From an uncultured Flammeovirgaceae bacterium (GTDB lineage Bacteria; Bacteroidota; Bacteroidia; Cytophagales; Cyclobacteriaceae): DNA of 64,000 bases. This document shows positions 34,252 to 44,490 of this stretch, in pieces; position 1 is the first letter of the stretch, and each line of letters starts with the position of its first letter. Position numbers and translations under genes: made by a program. Where the stretch lies: the NCBI GenBank assembly GCA_913045135.1, contig CAJWQD010000002.1, forward strand, positions 19,864 through 83,863, given 5' to 3'. The notes under the pieces were generated by a model. That model was not told where the DNA came from. It saw nothing but the letters and a program-made list of their open reading frames with translations, and did no database searches.

Positions 34252-35884
34252 TCGTAGATTTGAAATAGGGAAGTTCAATCGGATTTAAGGGTGTTTTACC
34301 TAAAATAATGTCTGCTGCTTTTTCAGCAACCATTAATACTGGAGCATATATGTTGCCATTTGTCAAATATGGAAAAATGGATGCATCTACTACTCGAAGG
34401 TTTTCAACGCCATGAACCTTTAAGCTGTTGGGATCTGTAACAGAAAGTTTGTCAGTACCCATCCTGCAAGTAGAGCTGGGATGGTAAGCACTTTCACCTT
34501 CTCGAGCAATAAAATCTAGAATTTCTTCATCTGTTTGAACTGTTGGGCCAGGTGACAATTCTTCGCCCATATATGGACTCATGGCTTTGGTTTCAATGAT
34601 TTTTCTTGACAAGCGCAGGGCCTCACACCATTCTTTTCTTTCATTTTCCGTAGAAAGATAGTTAAATAAAATACTTGGATATTCAATTGGATTAGCAGAT
34701 TTTATTTGTATTCGACCCCTAACATCTGTACTCATAGGCCCCACATGTAGTTGAAAACCATGGCCTTCTCTTGGCGCTGTGCCGTCATATCGAACGGCCA
34801 GTGGTAAAAAATGAAATTGGAGATTAGGGTAGGTTACTAAATCATTACTGCGGATAAAACCACCTGCTTCAAAATGATTAGTTGCACCAATTCCCTTTTT
34901 TCTAAAAAGCCAATCAAAGCCAATTTTTGGAGCGAACCATGGATTCAAGGCAGGGTATAGGCTGAGAGGCTTTTTACATGCCCATTGCACATATACTTCT
35001 AAATGATCTTGTAGATTTTCTCCAACTCCTGGAAGATTTTTTACAATCGGTATGCCCAGCTTGTTTAAATGATTTGCATTACCAATTCCTGATAGTTGTA
35101 AGAGCTGGGGTGAATTGATTGTACCTCCACAGCATATGATTTCTTTAGCAAAAACTTTGTTTATTCTTTTACCTTTCATGAATTCGGCACCTACTGCCTT
35201 TTTTCCATTAAATAGAATTCGCAATACCATAGCTTGAGTAATCACCGTTAAATTTTTTCGGTGTTTGATAGGATGTATGTATGCCCGTGCGGCGTTGAGC
35301 CGTCGTGAGTTATAGATGGTTTGATCAAACCGCCCGAAGCCCTCTTGTTGAAAACCATTTACGTCGTCTGTCAAAGGATAACCAGCTTCTTTTACAGATT
35401 TAAAAAAGGCATCAAATAAGGGATTTTTGCACGCTGGGGTTGTAAGTTTTAAGTTACCTTTATCTCCTCTGTAGTCATCACCTCCTATGAGGCGATTTTC
35501 GACTTTTTTGAAATAGGGTAGGCAGTGTGCATAATCCCAATGTTCAAGTCCTTTTTCATCGGCCCATTTTTGGTAGTCCATTGCATTTCCCCGAATCCAA
35601 ATCATTCCATTGATGCAACTAGATCCTCCCAAAACTTTACCTCTCGGTTGTGCAATTTTGCGATCGTACATAAATGGTTCAGGATCGGAGGTATAGCCCC
35701 AATTATAATTTTTACCTGTAAGAAGATAAGTAAGTGCTGCGGGCATATGAATTCGAAAATCCCATTTATAATCTGGCCTTCCTGCTTCCAGGACCAACAC
35801 TGTATTGGAAGAGTCTTTACTTAATCGATTGGCTAATACAGCACCTGCTGAGCCTCCACCGATAACAATGTAATGATAGGACAT
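34238..35884 (-). CDS. betA: GMC-family FAD oxidoreductase, choline dehydrogenase-like
   Basis: YIVIGGGSAGAVLANRL, GKVLGGSSCINGMIWIRGNAMDYQKWA, C-terminal HPSSTCRMG; N-terminal half resembles BetA. Confidence 0.85.
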   Translation of the reverse strand: MSYHYIVIGGGSAGAVLANRLSKDSSNTVLVLEAGRPDYKWDFRIHMPAALTYLLTGKNYNWGYTSDPEPFMYDRKIAQPRGKVLGGSSCINGMIWIRGNAMDYQKWADEKGLEHWDYAHCLPYFKKVENRLIGGDDYRGDKGNLKLTTPACKNPLFDAFFKSVKEAGYPLTDDVNGFQQEGFGRFDQTIYNSRRLNAARAYIHPIKHRKNLTVITQAMVLRILFNGKKAVGAEFMKGKRINKVFAKEIICCGGTINSPQLLQLSGIGNANHLNKLGIPIVKNLPGVGENLQDHLEVYVQWACKKPLSLYPALNPWFAPKIGFDWLFRKKGIGATNHFEAGGFIRSNDLVTYPNLQFHFLPLAVRYDGTAPREGHGFQLHVGPMSTDVRGRIQIKSANPIEYPSILFNYLSTENERKEWCEALRLSRKIIETKAMSPYMGEELSPGPTVQTDEEILDFIAREGESAYHPSSTCRMGTDKLSVTDPNSLKVHGVENLRVVDASIFPYLTNGNIYAPVLMVAEKAADIILGKTPLNPIELPYFKSTTTEI

Positions 35885-36074
35885 AGAATGAGTTCAGTTT
35901 TTTTTAGTCATGTATCTGATCATACCTTTAATTATGCTCATAAAGTTGCAAATGAGCCTATGAGTAGATAGTTTAAGTGTTATGTAGTAAGTGAATGTCA
36001 GCTAATATTATTTGAATTTTATTTTATGATAGTGAATTTAGTATTTCTTTTAAGATTGTTTTTTGAAATTTTCA

Positions 36075-37472
36075 TTAGGAAATTTGGGTTAGCGTTGTAG
36101 GAACTCCGGTTTCTTTGATGCTTCGGATACCCCCTTTAATATCTATCAATTGATGATAACCCCTTGATTTGAGAATGGAATTGAATATCATGGACCGATA
36201 GCCCCCAAGACAGTGGATGTGATATTCAGTTTGTTTGTCCAGTAATTCTAAATGATCATTAATAAAATCTAATGGAATGTTTTGAGCACCGTTTATTTGC
36301 TCAGCTTCGAATTCTACGGGTTTGCGGACGTCTACTATATTAAGAGACCTTTTTGCATATTGCTTTGAGAAGTTTTGTGCTGAAATAGAAGTGATTGTTT
36401 CCACATCTTTACCTACAGCTACCCAAGTTTGAAATCCTCCTTCAAGATAGCCTAACGTATTATCATATCCCACTCTTGATAGTCGGATCACGACCTCTTT
36501 TTCCATCCCTTTGCTGGCAATGAAAACAATGGGCTGATTCAAGTCTTTTATCAAAGCACCTACCCAGGGGGCAAAACTACCTGTGATGCCTACGAAAATT
36601 GCGTTAGGTATATGACCAAGAGCAAAGTCCTCTGGTTCTCGCGTATCCAATACAAGAGCATTTTCATTTTCAATAAATGATTCAAAGTGGTCTATATCTA
36701 ATGCAACCATCCCTTGTTTCAATACCTCATCTATACTTTTAATTCCCGATTTATTTAGTAGTGCATTTTTTGCAAAATATTGAGGAGGAGGAAGAATACC
36801 TTCGGTTACTTCCTTGATAAATTCTGATTTAGTTATATCGGCTCTCAGGGCATAATTTGTCCTCTTTTGATTCCCTAAAAGATCTTGTGTTTCATTGCTC
36901 ATATTCCTTCCGCAGGCAGATCCGGCACCATGTGCAGGATAAATGATAATATCGTCAGATAAAGGCATTATTTTATTTTGAAGACTTTCATACAGCATTC
37001 CTGCTAAATCCTCTTTAGAAAAGGAAGTTTTTAAGGCGAGGTCAGGACGTCCGACATCTCCAATAAACAAAGTATCACCAGTAAACAACGAATGGGCCTT
37101 ACCTTTTTCATCCCTCAGTAAATAGCATGTGCTCTCAAGGGTATGCCCTGGAGTATGTAAAACTTGTAGCGTTATTTCCCCAAGATGAAAGATTTGATGA
37201 TCTCTGGCCATTATAATGTTATAATCGGTATTGGCTCCAGGTCCAAATACAATGTCAGCTCCTGATTTATTTGCGAGATCTTGATGACCCGACAAAAAAT
37301 CTGCATGAAAATGGGTTTCAAAAATGTATTTAATTTTTAATTTTTCCTTTTTGACTTTTGATAAATAAGTTTCAGTTTCTCTCAATGGATCAATAATGGC
37401 TACCTCACCCTCACTTTCTACATAATAGGCGCCTTGTGATAGACATCCAGTATATATTTGTTCAATTTTCAT
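36075..37472 (-). CDS. CstB-like MBL-fold persulfide dioxygenase fused to two rhodanese domains
   Basis: ETHFHADFLSGH, HTPGHTLES, GDTLFIGDVGRPDL; first rhodanese lacks the Cys (VFIASKGMEKEV), second retains it (HCLGGYRS). Confidence 0.88.
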   Translation of the reverse strand: MKIEQIYTGCLSQGAYYVESEGEVAIIDPLRETETYLSKVKKEKLKIKYIFETHFHADFLSGHQDLANKSGADIVFGPGANTDYNIIMARDHQIFHLGEITLQVLHTPGHTLESTCYLLRDEKGKAHSLFTGDTLFIGDVGRPDLALKTSFSKEDLAGMLYESLQNKIMPLSDDIIIYPAHGAGSACGRNMSNETQDLLGNQKRTNYALRADITKSEFIKEVTEGILPPPQYFAKNALLNKSGIKSIDEVLKQGMVALDIDHFESFIENENALVLDTREPEDFALGHIPNAIFVGITGSFAPWVGALIKDLNQPIVFIASKGMEKEVVIRLSRVGYDNTLGYLEGGFQTWVAVGKDVETITSISAQNFSKQYAKRSLNIVDVRKPVEFEAEQINGAQNIPLDFINDHLELLDKQTEYHIHCLGGYRSMIFNSILKSRGYHQLIDIKGGIRSIKETGVPTTLTQIS

Positions 37473-37510
37473 ATCAATGAATTGGTTTAATCATTTTTTT
37501 GTAATATTTA

Positions 37511-39184
37511 TCACTCATCATATTCTTTTTTTAAGAATTTCATTGCCGCGGTTACATTTTTAAAAACATTTTTTTCCAAAGGGCCGTTTATCAATTTTTT
37601 AGCAGTAAAAATTGAGTGTATTGCAGGATGTAATGCGAGCCATAAAATTCTCATATTTTTTTCATATAATTGTGAGATAAGTCGTTTAATTCCTTTCAAA
37701 CCCCGTCCATCGATGTGTTGAATAGCACTCAAGTCTATTAATAACGTTTGTCTCATGGAATTTGAAATTATTATTTTTTGGATTATTTGCCTCTTAATCG
37801 ATTCGATATTAAAAGTAAATATAGGAGTATCAATTTTCAAAATATAAAGGTTTTGATACATGCTACCAATACTGATATTAGTAGGATTGGGCAATACTCC
37901 TTCTGTTTCATTAAAAGACTGGAGGTGAACTTTAGGAAAAATTAATCTGTGGGTTAGAAGAAGGACATATATTACCATCCCAGAAAAAATTCCAGATATC
38001 ATCCCGAAGAATAGGGTAATCAAAAAGGTAAGAATTAACATTAAAAAATCAATGGAATTAGTTTTCCATAATTTATAAGGATAATTAAAATCAATTAAAC
38101 CTTTTAAGGCTACTAAAATGATGGCAGCTAAAACCGTATAAGGGAGTAGCTCAAAAATATCTGTAAAAAAAAGTAAAGTTACTGCGATCAAGCTGGCACT
38201 AATGAATCCTGAGAAAGGAGTTTGAGCACCTGCGGTAAAATTAACTGCAGATCTCCCAAATCCACCCGTCACGGGGAAGCTCATGAAAAAAGAACCCACA
38301 AAATTCGCGCTACCCAGTGCGACTAGTTCTGTATTTGCATTGAGAGTGTAATCCCTTGATTGCGAGCTAATTTTTTGACCTACAGAAAATGATTCGATAA
38401 ACGAAATCACCGCTAAAGTAGATGCTAAAGGGAGCAATAAGCTCATCTTCTCTAGATTCAAATTAGGAATATTAAAGCTCGGTAAGCCCTTGGGTATTTC
38501 TCCAATAAGTTTCAAATTTGAAATATGTAGCTCAAAATAATGTACCAGTGCAATAGAAGAAAGGACGATGATCAAATTGCCAGATATTTTTGGGATCCAT
38601 TTTTTAAAAGCAAAAAGTGAAACAATAGATGTTAAACCTATCAGGGCAGTCAATAAATCAGTTTGTATTATGTTATGGAATACACTTTTCGATAAAACAG
38701 TCAGATTGCCTTTATCTACATGTATTCCGAGTAAAGGTCCCAATTGGTTTAAGCCTATGAGAATAGCTGCTGCCGAGGTAAAACCATTGATGATAGGTTT
38801 TGATAATAGTTGGGTAATAAATCCCATTTTCATAAAACCAAGTAAAGTTTGTATTACACCCACCAGGAGTGATAAAATGATCGCTAATTCGATGTATTCT
38901 CTGGATCCAATAGAAGCTAACAAAACTAAACTGCTCCCAATAAGTAGGGAGTCCATAGCTGTGGGGCCAACGGATAGTCGATTGGAAGATCCAAAGAAGG
39001 CATATATGACTTGTGGGACAATCGAAGCATATAAGCCATAAATAACCGGAAGTCCTGCAATTAAAGCATAAGCCATGCTTTGGGGGATTAACAGAACACC
39101 TACTGTGAGCCCAGCAAAAAAATCTCCTTTTAATTTATTTTTGGAATAACCTCGAACCCAACTTAGTGGTTTTAATATGGCCAT
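37511..39184 (-). CDS. SulP (SLC26) family inorganic anion transporter with STAS domain
   Basis: GDFFAGLTVGVLLIPQSMAYALIAGLPVIYGLYASIVPQVIYAFFGSS; C-terminal STAS DLSAIQHIDGRGLKGI. Confidence 0.92.
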   Translation of the reverse strand: MAILKPLSWVRGYSKNKLKGDFFAGLTVGVLLIPQSMAYALIAGLPVIYGLYASIVPQVIYAFFGSSNRLSVGPTAMDSLLIGSSLVLLASIGSREYIELAIILSLLVGVIQTLLGFMKMGFITQLLSKPIINGFTSAAAILIGLNQLGPLLGIHVDKGNLTVLSKSVFHNIIQTDLLTALIGLTSIVSLFAFKKWIPKISGNLIIVLSSIALVHYFELHISNLKLIGEIPKGLPSFNIPNLNLEKMSLLLPLASTLAVISFIESFSVGQKISSQSRDYTLNANTELVALGSANFVGSFFMSFPVTGGFGRSAVNFTAGAQTPFSGFISASLIAVTLLFFTDIFELLPYTVLAAIILVALKGLIDFNYPYKLWKTNSIDFLMLILTFLITLFFGMISGIFSGMVIYVLLLTHRLIFPKVHLQSFNETEGVLPNPTNISIGSMYQNLYILKIDTPIFTFNIESIKRQIIQKIIISNSMRQTLLIDLSAIQHIDGRGLKGIKRLISQLYEKNMRILWLALHPAIHSIFTAKKLINGPLEKNVFKNVTAAMKFLKKEYDE

Positions 39185-39290
39185 TTATGAGAGAATGAGC
39201 ATGATTAGATAGAATTTTCATGGCTAAGTTAACTATTGTAATGGATAAGAGTCGAAGCGTTAGTTATTTATCTGAATTCCTCTATGATTA

Positions 39291-40079
39291 TCAGAATGTG
39301 ATTCTGTAATCTGAGTACTTGAACTCAGCTCTGAGATGCTTGATCACCCTATCTTTATTGGTACGATATGATTTTCTGATTAATGGTAATTTGATGGGTA
39401 AATTATCTGTGAACTTTAGATTTTCGATCAGGGCGTAAGTGGGAGGATGAAAAACCAATGATCCCAAAAATTCTGCATTATTTTCATCAAAATAATAAAT
39501 CCATTCTTCCTGAGTTGAATGATTGCTATGTTTTCTGGGGTCGTAACTAGCTCTTATGGCTTGAGCCTGCTTACCACTTCGTAAAACTACAGATCCAAGG
39601 GCTGTTAATACTGTACCTTCATCTAGTAGTTTAAAAGGCATACCTAAAACATAGAGTGAGCTCATAACTTTTTTCGTCGGATCTTTTTCTGTTAGCTTAT
39701 CATTTTCAAATTGAAGTGCAGATTTGGTATTATAGGATATATGATGATTAATATCATTTTCTTTCCAGCTAATTTCTGCTGAAAATTGAGGATAAAATTT
39801 GTAGTGATGTTGCTGAATATTGTCTGTTTCTATTCTACCATCAGGAAAATAAAATATTCCATGCTTGGTATACGAAAGATTTTTAATGCGATGCCAAGTG
39901 TCAAAACCACCCGCCCTTTTGACTGTCTTTTTGAGTATATTTTTGGCCTTTAAATCCTTTATTTTTATATATGGATCAATGGTTTTTATTTTATCTACTT
40001 GCTGACAACCCAAATAGAAAATCAAGTTCAGGATTAATATGTATTTAATCAAAAGTAGTTTCTTTTTGGAATGATCCAT
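39291..40079 (-). CDS. Hypothetical lipoprotein
   Basis: Signal with lipobox-like LIFYLGCQQ; no recognised domain. Confidence 0.65.
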   Translation of the reverse strand: MDHSKKKLLLIKYILILNLIFYLGCQQVDKIKTIDPYIKIKDLKAKNILKKTVKRAGGFDTWHRIKNLSYTKHGIFYFPDGRIETDNIQQHHYKFYPQFSAEISWKENDINHHISYNTKSALQFENDKLTEKDPTKKVMSSLYVLGMPFKLLDEGTVLTALGSVVLRSGKQAQAIRASYDPRKHSNHSTQEEWIYYFDENNAEFLGSLVFHPPTYALIENLKFTDNLPIKLPLIRKSYRTNKDRVIKHLRAEFKYSDYRITF

Positions 40080-40091
40080 TATCTCTTCGAC

Positions 40092-41066
40092 TTATTTAAA
40101 AATAATGATTTCTTTTGGATTAAGAGTCATTTGAATAAGGTCTCTAGGTCGATAGGTTTTATGATGATCAAATGCCATCAATTCCAGGTCTGGATTAATA
40201 AAAATTAATAATTTATGATTTTTTCCATTGAATATAACCTCTTTCACGTAACCTTTGATTACTCCTTTGGAAGTGATTTTTACATTTTCAATCCAAATTC
40301 CAGTAGGGAATTGGATATTTAATAACTTATTACTTTGATATTCGCTGAGAAGGTTTATTATACCAAAAAGTCGTGCAATTTGAGGGTTTTTTGGATTTTT
40401 GTAAACCTCACGAGGAGTCCCTTTTTGAGCTATTTTTCCTTTTTGTAATACCCAAATTTCATCAGCAATTTCCATAGCATCTCGAGTATCATGGGTTACC
40501 AAAATTACAGTCGTATCTGTTTTTTTTGCTAATAATTTGGTCTCAATCAATAGACTTTGCTTTGTCAAGGGATCCAGATTACTGAAAGGTTCATCCATCA
40601 AAATAACTTCTGGTTCACTGGCTAACGCTCGTGCAAAAGCAACTCGTTGTTTTTGACCTCCAGATAATTCTCCTGAATGTTGGTGTCTCAGTGTTTCCAA
40701 ATTACAAATTTCGATGAGTCGTTTGATTCTATTTTTTTTATAAAACTCGTCATAACCAAGTAGGGCATAGTTAAGATTCTCTTCGACTGACATGTTGGAC
40801 TTGAGGGCAAAATCTTGAAACACTAATTTGATTTCTTCATGCCCTGCTATCAGTTTATTTTTGGGGTCTTGAAGTTTTTTAGAATTTAAATAAATAGATC
40901 CGGTATCTGAAGGAATTAGTCCAGCGATTATTTTTAATAGGGTTGTTTTTCCTGAACCGCTCATTCCCACTAAAGATATGAGTTCGCCTTTTTTAACAGT
41001 TCCAGAGATGTGGTTGAGGACTTTTTTTTGGCCAAATCCTTTGGTAATATTTTTTATTTGAATCAA
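40092..41066 (-). CDS. ABC transporter ATP-binding protein (PotA/FbpC-like) without adjacent permease
   Basis: Walker A GMSGSGKTT, signature LSGGQKQRVAFARAL, Walker B VILMDEP; C-terminal extension. Confidence 0.9.
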   Translation of the reverse strand: MIQIKNITKGFGQKKVLNHISGTVKKGELISLVGMSGSGKTTLLKIIAGLIPSDTGSIYLNSKKLQDPKNKLIAGHEEIKLVFQDFALKSNMSVEENLNYALLGYDEFYKKNRIKRLIEICNLETLRHQHSGELSGGQKQRVAFARALASEPEVILMDEPFSNLDPLTKQSLLIETKLLAKKTDTTVILVTHDTRDAMEIADEIWVLQKGKIAQKGTPREVYKNPKNPQIARLFGIINLLSEYQSNKLLNIQFPTGIWIENVKITSKGVIKGYVKEVIFNGKNHKLLIFINPDLELMAFDHHKTYRPRDLIQMTLNPKEIIIFK

Positions 41067-41259
41067 TTGATAGTTTAGTTTTTTAGATAATTTATGTTCT
41101 TATTTATCGAAATAATTGTTGAACGGTAACGTATATGATTTACATATTACTAGCGTTTTGAAGTTTGATTTAGCCACTTAATTTACTAGATTAACGATTA
41201 CCCCTCATTCTTTTGTCATTTGACATTAAAAGAACCCGATTCAATGTAGTAGTAAATTT

Positions 41260-42735
41260 TTAAAGGAAAAAAATCACCCCCATTAGACCAAAAAGACCCA
41301 AAACTATGGTGTAAGGAAGTGCCATCCAAATCATTTTAACATAAGATAATCGAATGGCTGGAGCAAGAGCTGAGGTTAATAAAAATAGAAATGCAGCCTG
41401 TCCATTGGGTGTCGCCACGCTAGGTAAGTTGGTTCCAGTATTAATGGCGATGGCCAAAGTTTCAAACTCTTTCCTATTGATCAAACCTAAATCAAAGGCA
41501 GCCTTGACTTCATTGATATAAACTGTAGCTACAAAAACGTTGTCGCTAATCATAGATAAAACACCATTGGCGGTGTAGAACAAAGCAGGTTGTATAGATT
41601 TGTCTTGCTCTAAAACATACTGTATGATAGGTTTAAATAAGTGCAAGTCATGAATCATGCCTACAATTACGAAAAAGACAGCTAATAACGCGGTAAAGGG
41701 TAAAGCCTCTTCAAACGCATGGCCGATGCGGTTTTCATCTGTTATACCTGTAAAAGCAGTTTGCAATACGATGATGGTCAAACCTATCAGTCCTACAGGG
41801 GCAAGATGAAAGGCTAATGCTACAATTAAAAATACTGCAGAAACAGCTTGAATGATAAGTGCGTATCTTTCTTCTTTAGATCTCTTTTTATCCTCATCCA
41901 CTAAAAAACCTTCAATAATAGTTTTGGCCAATTTCGGCAACTTTGCTCCGAAGCCAAACGTTCCGCTTAACTCCAACAATACACAACTTAGAAGGCCTGC
42001 AGTTAAAACTGGTATTGTAATGGGAGCCATTGCATAAAAAAAATCCATAAAATCCCAACCCATTTTGTCACCAATTAATAAATTTTGGGGCTCTCCAACA
42101 ATTGTACAAACTCCTCCTAAAGCTGTACCTACAGCCCCATGCATAACTAAACTTCTCAAAAAGCTCCTAAACTGTTCTAATGTTTCTCCGCTTAATTCTT
42201 CCTGATCTAGAATGCCGCTTTCATTATAATCACTTGGGCTTGAATGAACTTTATGGTACACTTGATAAAATCCAACGAAAACACTAATCAGAACTGCAGT
42301 AACCGTTAGAGCATCTAAAAAAGCACTCAAAAAGGCGGAAATAAAACAAAAAAGAAGTGATAGTACAATTTTGGAGGGTACTTTTATAAAAATTTTTCCA
42401 AAAATGAACATCAATAAAGGTTTCATAAAATAGATTCCAGCAACCATAAATACTAATAAAAGAAGAACTTCTAAGTTTCCCTCAATTTCATGAAATACCG
42501 TCTCTGGGCTGGTCATTTTCATTAGGACCACTTCTAATGCAATTAATCCGCCAGATTGAAGTGGATAGCATTTTAGAGCCATAGCTAAGCTCAATATAAA
42601 TTGACCAATTATTAGCCAGCCAGTAGCTGTAGGTCCAATGGTCATGAGTAAAAATGGGTTTAGTACTAAAAAGGCTAATATCGTTTTTTTATACCATTGC
42701 GGTGAGTTCCCTAAAAATGAATTATATAGCTCCAT
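41260..42735 (-). CDS. nhaB: Na+/H+ antiporter NhaB
   Basis: NFLGxSPxWYK-like N-terminus, [61 protein letters not shown]. Confidence 0.92.
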   Translation of the reverse strand: MELYNSFLGNSPQWYKKTILAFLVLNPFLLMTIGPTATGWLIIGQFILSLAMALKCYPLQSGGLIALEVVLMKMTSPETVFHEIEGNLEVLLLLVFMVAGIYFMKPLLMFIFGKIFIKVPSKIVLSLLFCFISAFLSAFLDALTVTAVLISVFVGFYQVYHKVHSSPSDYNESGILDQEELSGETLEQFRSFLRSLVMHGAVGTALGGVCTIVGEPQNLLIGDKMGWDFMDFFYAMAPITIPVLTAGLLSCVLLELSGTFGFGAKLPKLAKTIIEGFLVDEDKKRSKEERYALIIQAVSAVFLIVALAFHLAPVGLIGLTIIVLQTAFTGITDENRIGHAFEEALPFTALLAVFFVIVGMIHDLHLFKPIIQYVLEQDKSIQPALFYTANGVLSMISDNVFVATVYINEVKAAFDLGLINRKEFETLAIAINTGTNLPSVATPNGQAAFLFLLTSALAPAIRLSYVKMIWMALPYTIVLGLFGLMGVIFFL

Positions 42736-42979
42736 ATAAGAATGTTTTTTTACAGAAATGTATCAAAGATATCAACCTAAAGATGTTTTTTTGTAAACTT
42801 TTGGAGAGCAATATATATAGCTAAAAAAGAAAAAGCAAAATGTAACATCCTCAAATAGTTACTAAAAAAATTTATCAAAAGGTGTTTTTGGAAGATTAAA
42901 GATAAGATTGGGCATCTTCACATGAGTTGTCTTTTATGGATTATGATATACTGTTGTTTTAAACTCAAAAAGAGTAAAT

Positions 42980-44164
42980 TTATACTCGTTCAATGACTAT
43001 TGAACTAGCACCACCGCCGCCATTGCAAATAGCTGCACAACCAATAGTTGCATTTTTTTGTTGTAAAATATTTTGGAGCGTAGTAACAATTCTGGCTCCT
43101 GATGCACCAAGAGGATGACCTAAAGAAACGGCACCACCAAGTACATTTATTATATTAATATCGATATTCAATATTTTATTAAATGCGAGAGGAACAACTG
43201 AAAAAGCCTCATTCACCTCGAAATAGTCTACATCATTTAGAGCTAACTTGGCCAAACTCAAAGCTTTTGGAGCAGCGTGAGTTGGTGCGGTAGTAAACCA
43301 TGCTGGTTCATGCGCAGTGTCTGCAAATGATAAAATTTTTGCCAATGGTTTTAAATCATATTTTTTGATTGCCTCAGCGCTTGCCAAAACCAAAGCTGCA
43401 GCACCATCATTTATTGTTGATGCATTAGCCGCAGTTACGGTTCCTGTTGGTGAAAATGCGGGCAATAATTTAGGTATTTTTTCAAACTTCACATTTTTAT
43501 GCTCTTCATCTTCAATTATGACCAGGGGCTCGCCTTTTCTTTTTGGTACCGAAACACCAACTATTTCACTAGCGAAAACTCCATTTTTAGAATTGATCGA
43601 AGTGTTTTGGTAAGACCGAATAGCATAGGCATCTTGTTCTTCCCGGGTAATACAATACTTCTCTGCCGTTTGATCAGCAAACACGCCCATGGTAATCCCC
43701 TCATATGGGTCTTGCAGGCCATCTTTTTGTAACCCATCAATCAAGGTTTCATTACCATATTTATAACCAAATCGGGCTTTTGGAATGTAATAAGGTATGG
43801 CGGACATATTTTCCATACCCCCTGCAACCAAAAGATCTCCTTGACCGAGCATTATACTTTCGGCTGCAAACATGATTGATTTGGCACCAGATGAACAGAC
43901 TTTATTTACTGTTGTGCTAGGGGCGGTATTCGGGATACCCGCTGCAAGGGCAGCTTGACGTGCTGGTGCTTGTCCCAAATTAGCCGAGCATACATTTCCC
44001 ATAAAAACTTCATCAATATTTTTTGGATCAATTTTTCCTTTTTCTAATGCTCCTTTAATCGCTGCGGCACCTAACTCAATCGCTGATACGTTGGCAAATA
44101 TTCCACCGAAGCTTCCCAAAGGAGTTCGAACTGCAGAAACGATATAAACTTCTTTATTTGACAT
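42980..44164 (-). CDS. Acetyl-CoA C-acetyltransferase (thiolase)
   Basis: VNKVCSSGAKS active Cys; NVLGGAVSLGHPLGASGARI; CNGGGGASS. Confidence 0.95.
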   Translation of the reverse strand: MSNKEVYIVSAVRTPLGSFGGIFANVSAIELGAAAIKGALEKGKIDPKNIDEVFMGNVCSANLGQAPARQAALAAGIPNTAPSTTVNKVCSSGAKSIMFAAESIMLGQGDLLVAGGMENMSAIPYYIPKARFGYKYGNETLIDGLQKDGLQDPYEGITMGVFADQTAEKYCITREEQDAYAIRSYQNTSINSKNGVFASEIVGVSVPKRKGEPLVIIEDEEHKNVKFEKIPKLLPAFSPTGTVTAANASTINDGAAALVLASAEAIKKYDLKPLAKILSFADTAHEPAWFTTAPTHAAPKALSLAKLALNDVDYFEVNEAFSVVPLAFNKILNIDINIINVLGGAVSLGHPLGASGARIVTTLQNILQQKNATIGCAAICNGGGGASSIVIERV

Positions 44165-44490
44165 TTTTTGAAAATATTATTACGCAAAGATAATTCTTCT
44201 TGAAATAAAGAAAGTCAATCAAATATTCATTTTGTATTTAAAAGTTAAGGAAAGCGAGGCAGTTTGAAAAATACAATTAATGCAATTTGCTCCTCATTTT
44301 TCGGGAGACGACAAGTTTTAAGAGAAGACATCCAAATTAAATTATAGCTAATGAATTGAATTGTAACTTTTTTTAGAGCTTAATACTCACGATAGATTTA
44401 GAAAAAAAGATTCGGTAGTTAATATTTATTCTTAAGCAAAGGAAATTGAATTTGGCAAAAAAGAGAGGTCTTATCTACCTTTACGGTTGC

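Noticed and set aside
38568-39041. 157 aa plus-strand ORF
   Set aside because: Fully antisense to the SulP transporter; no domain or signal.
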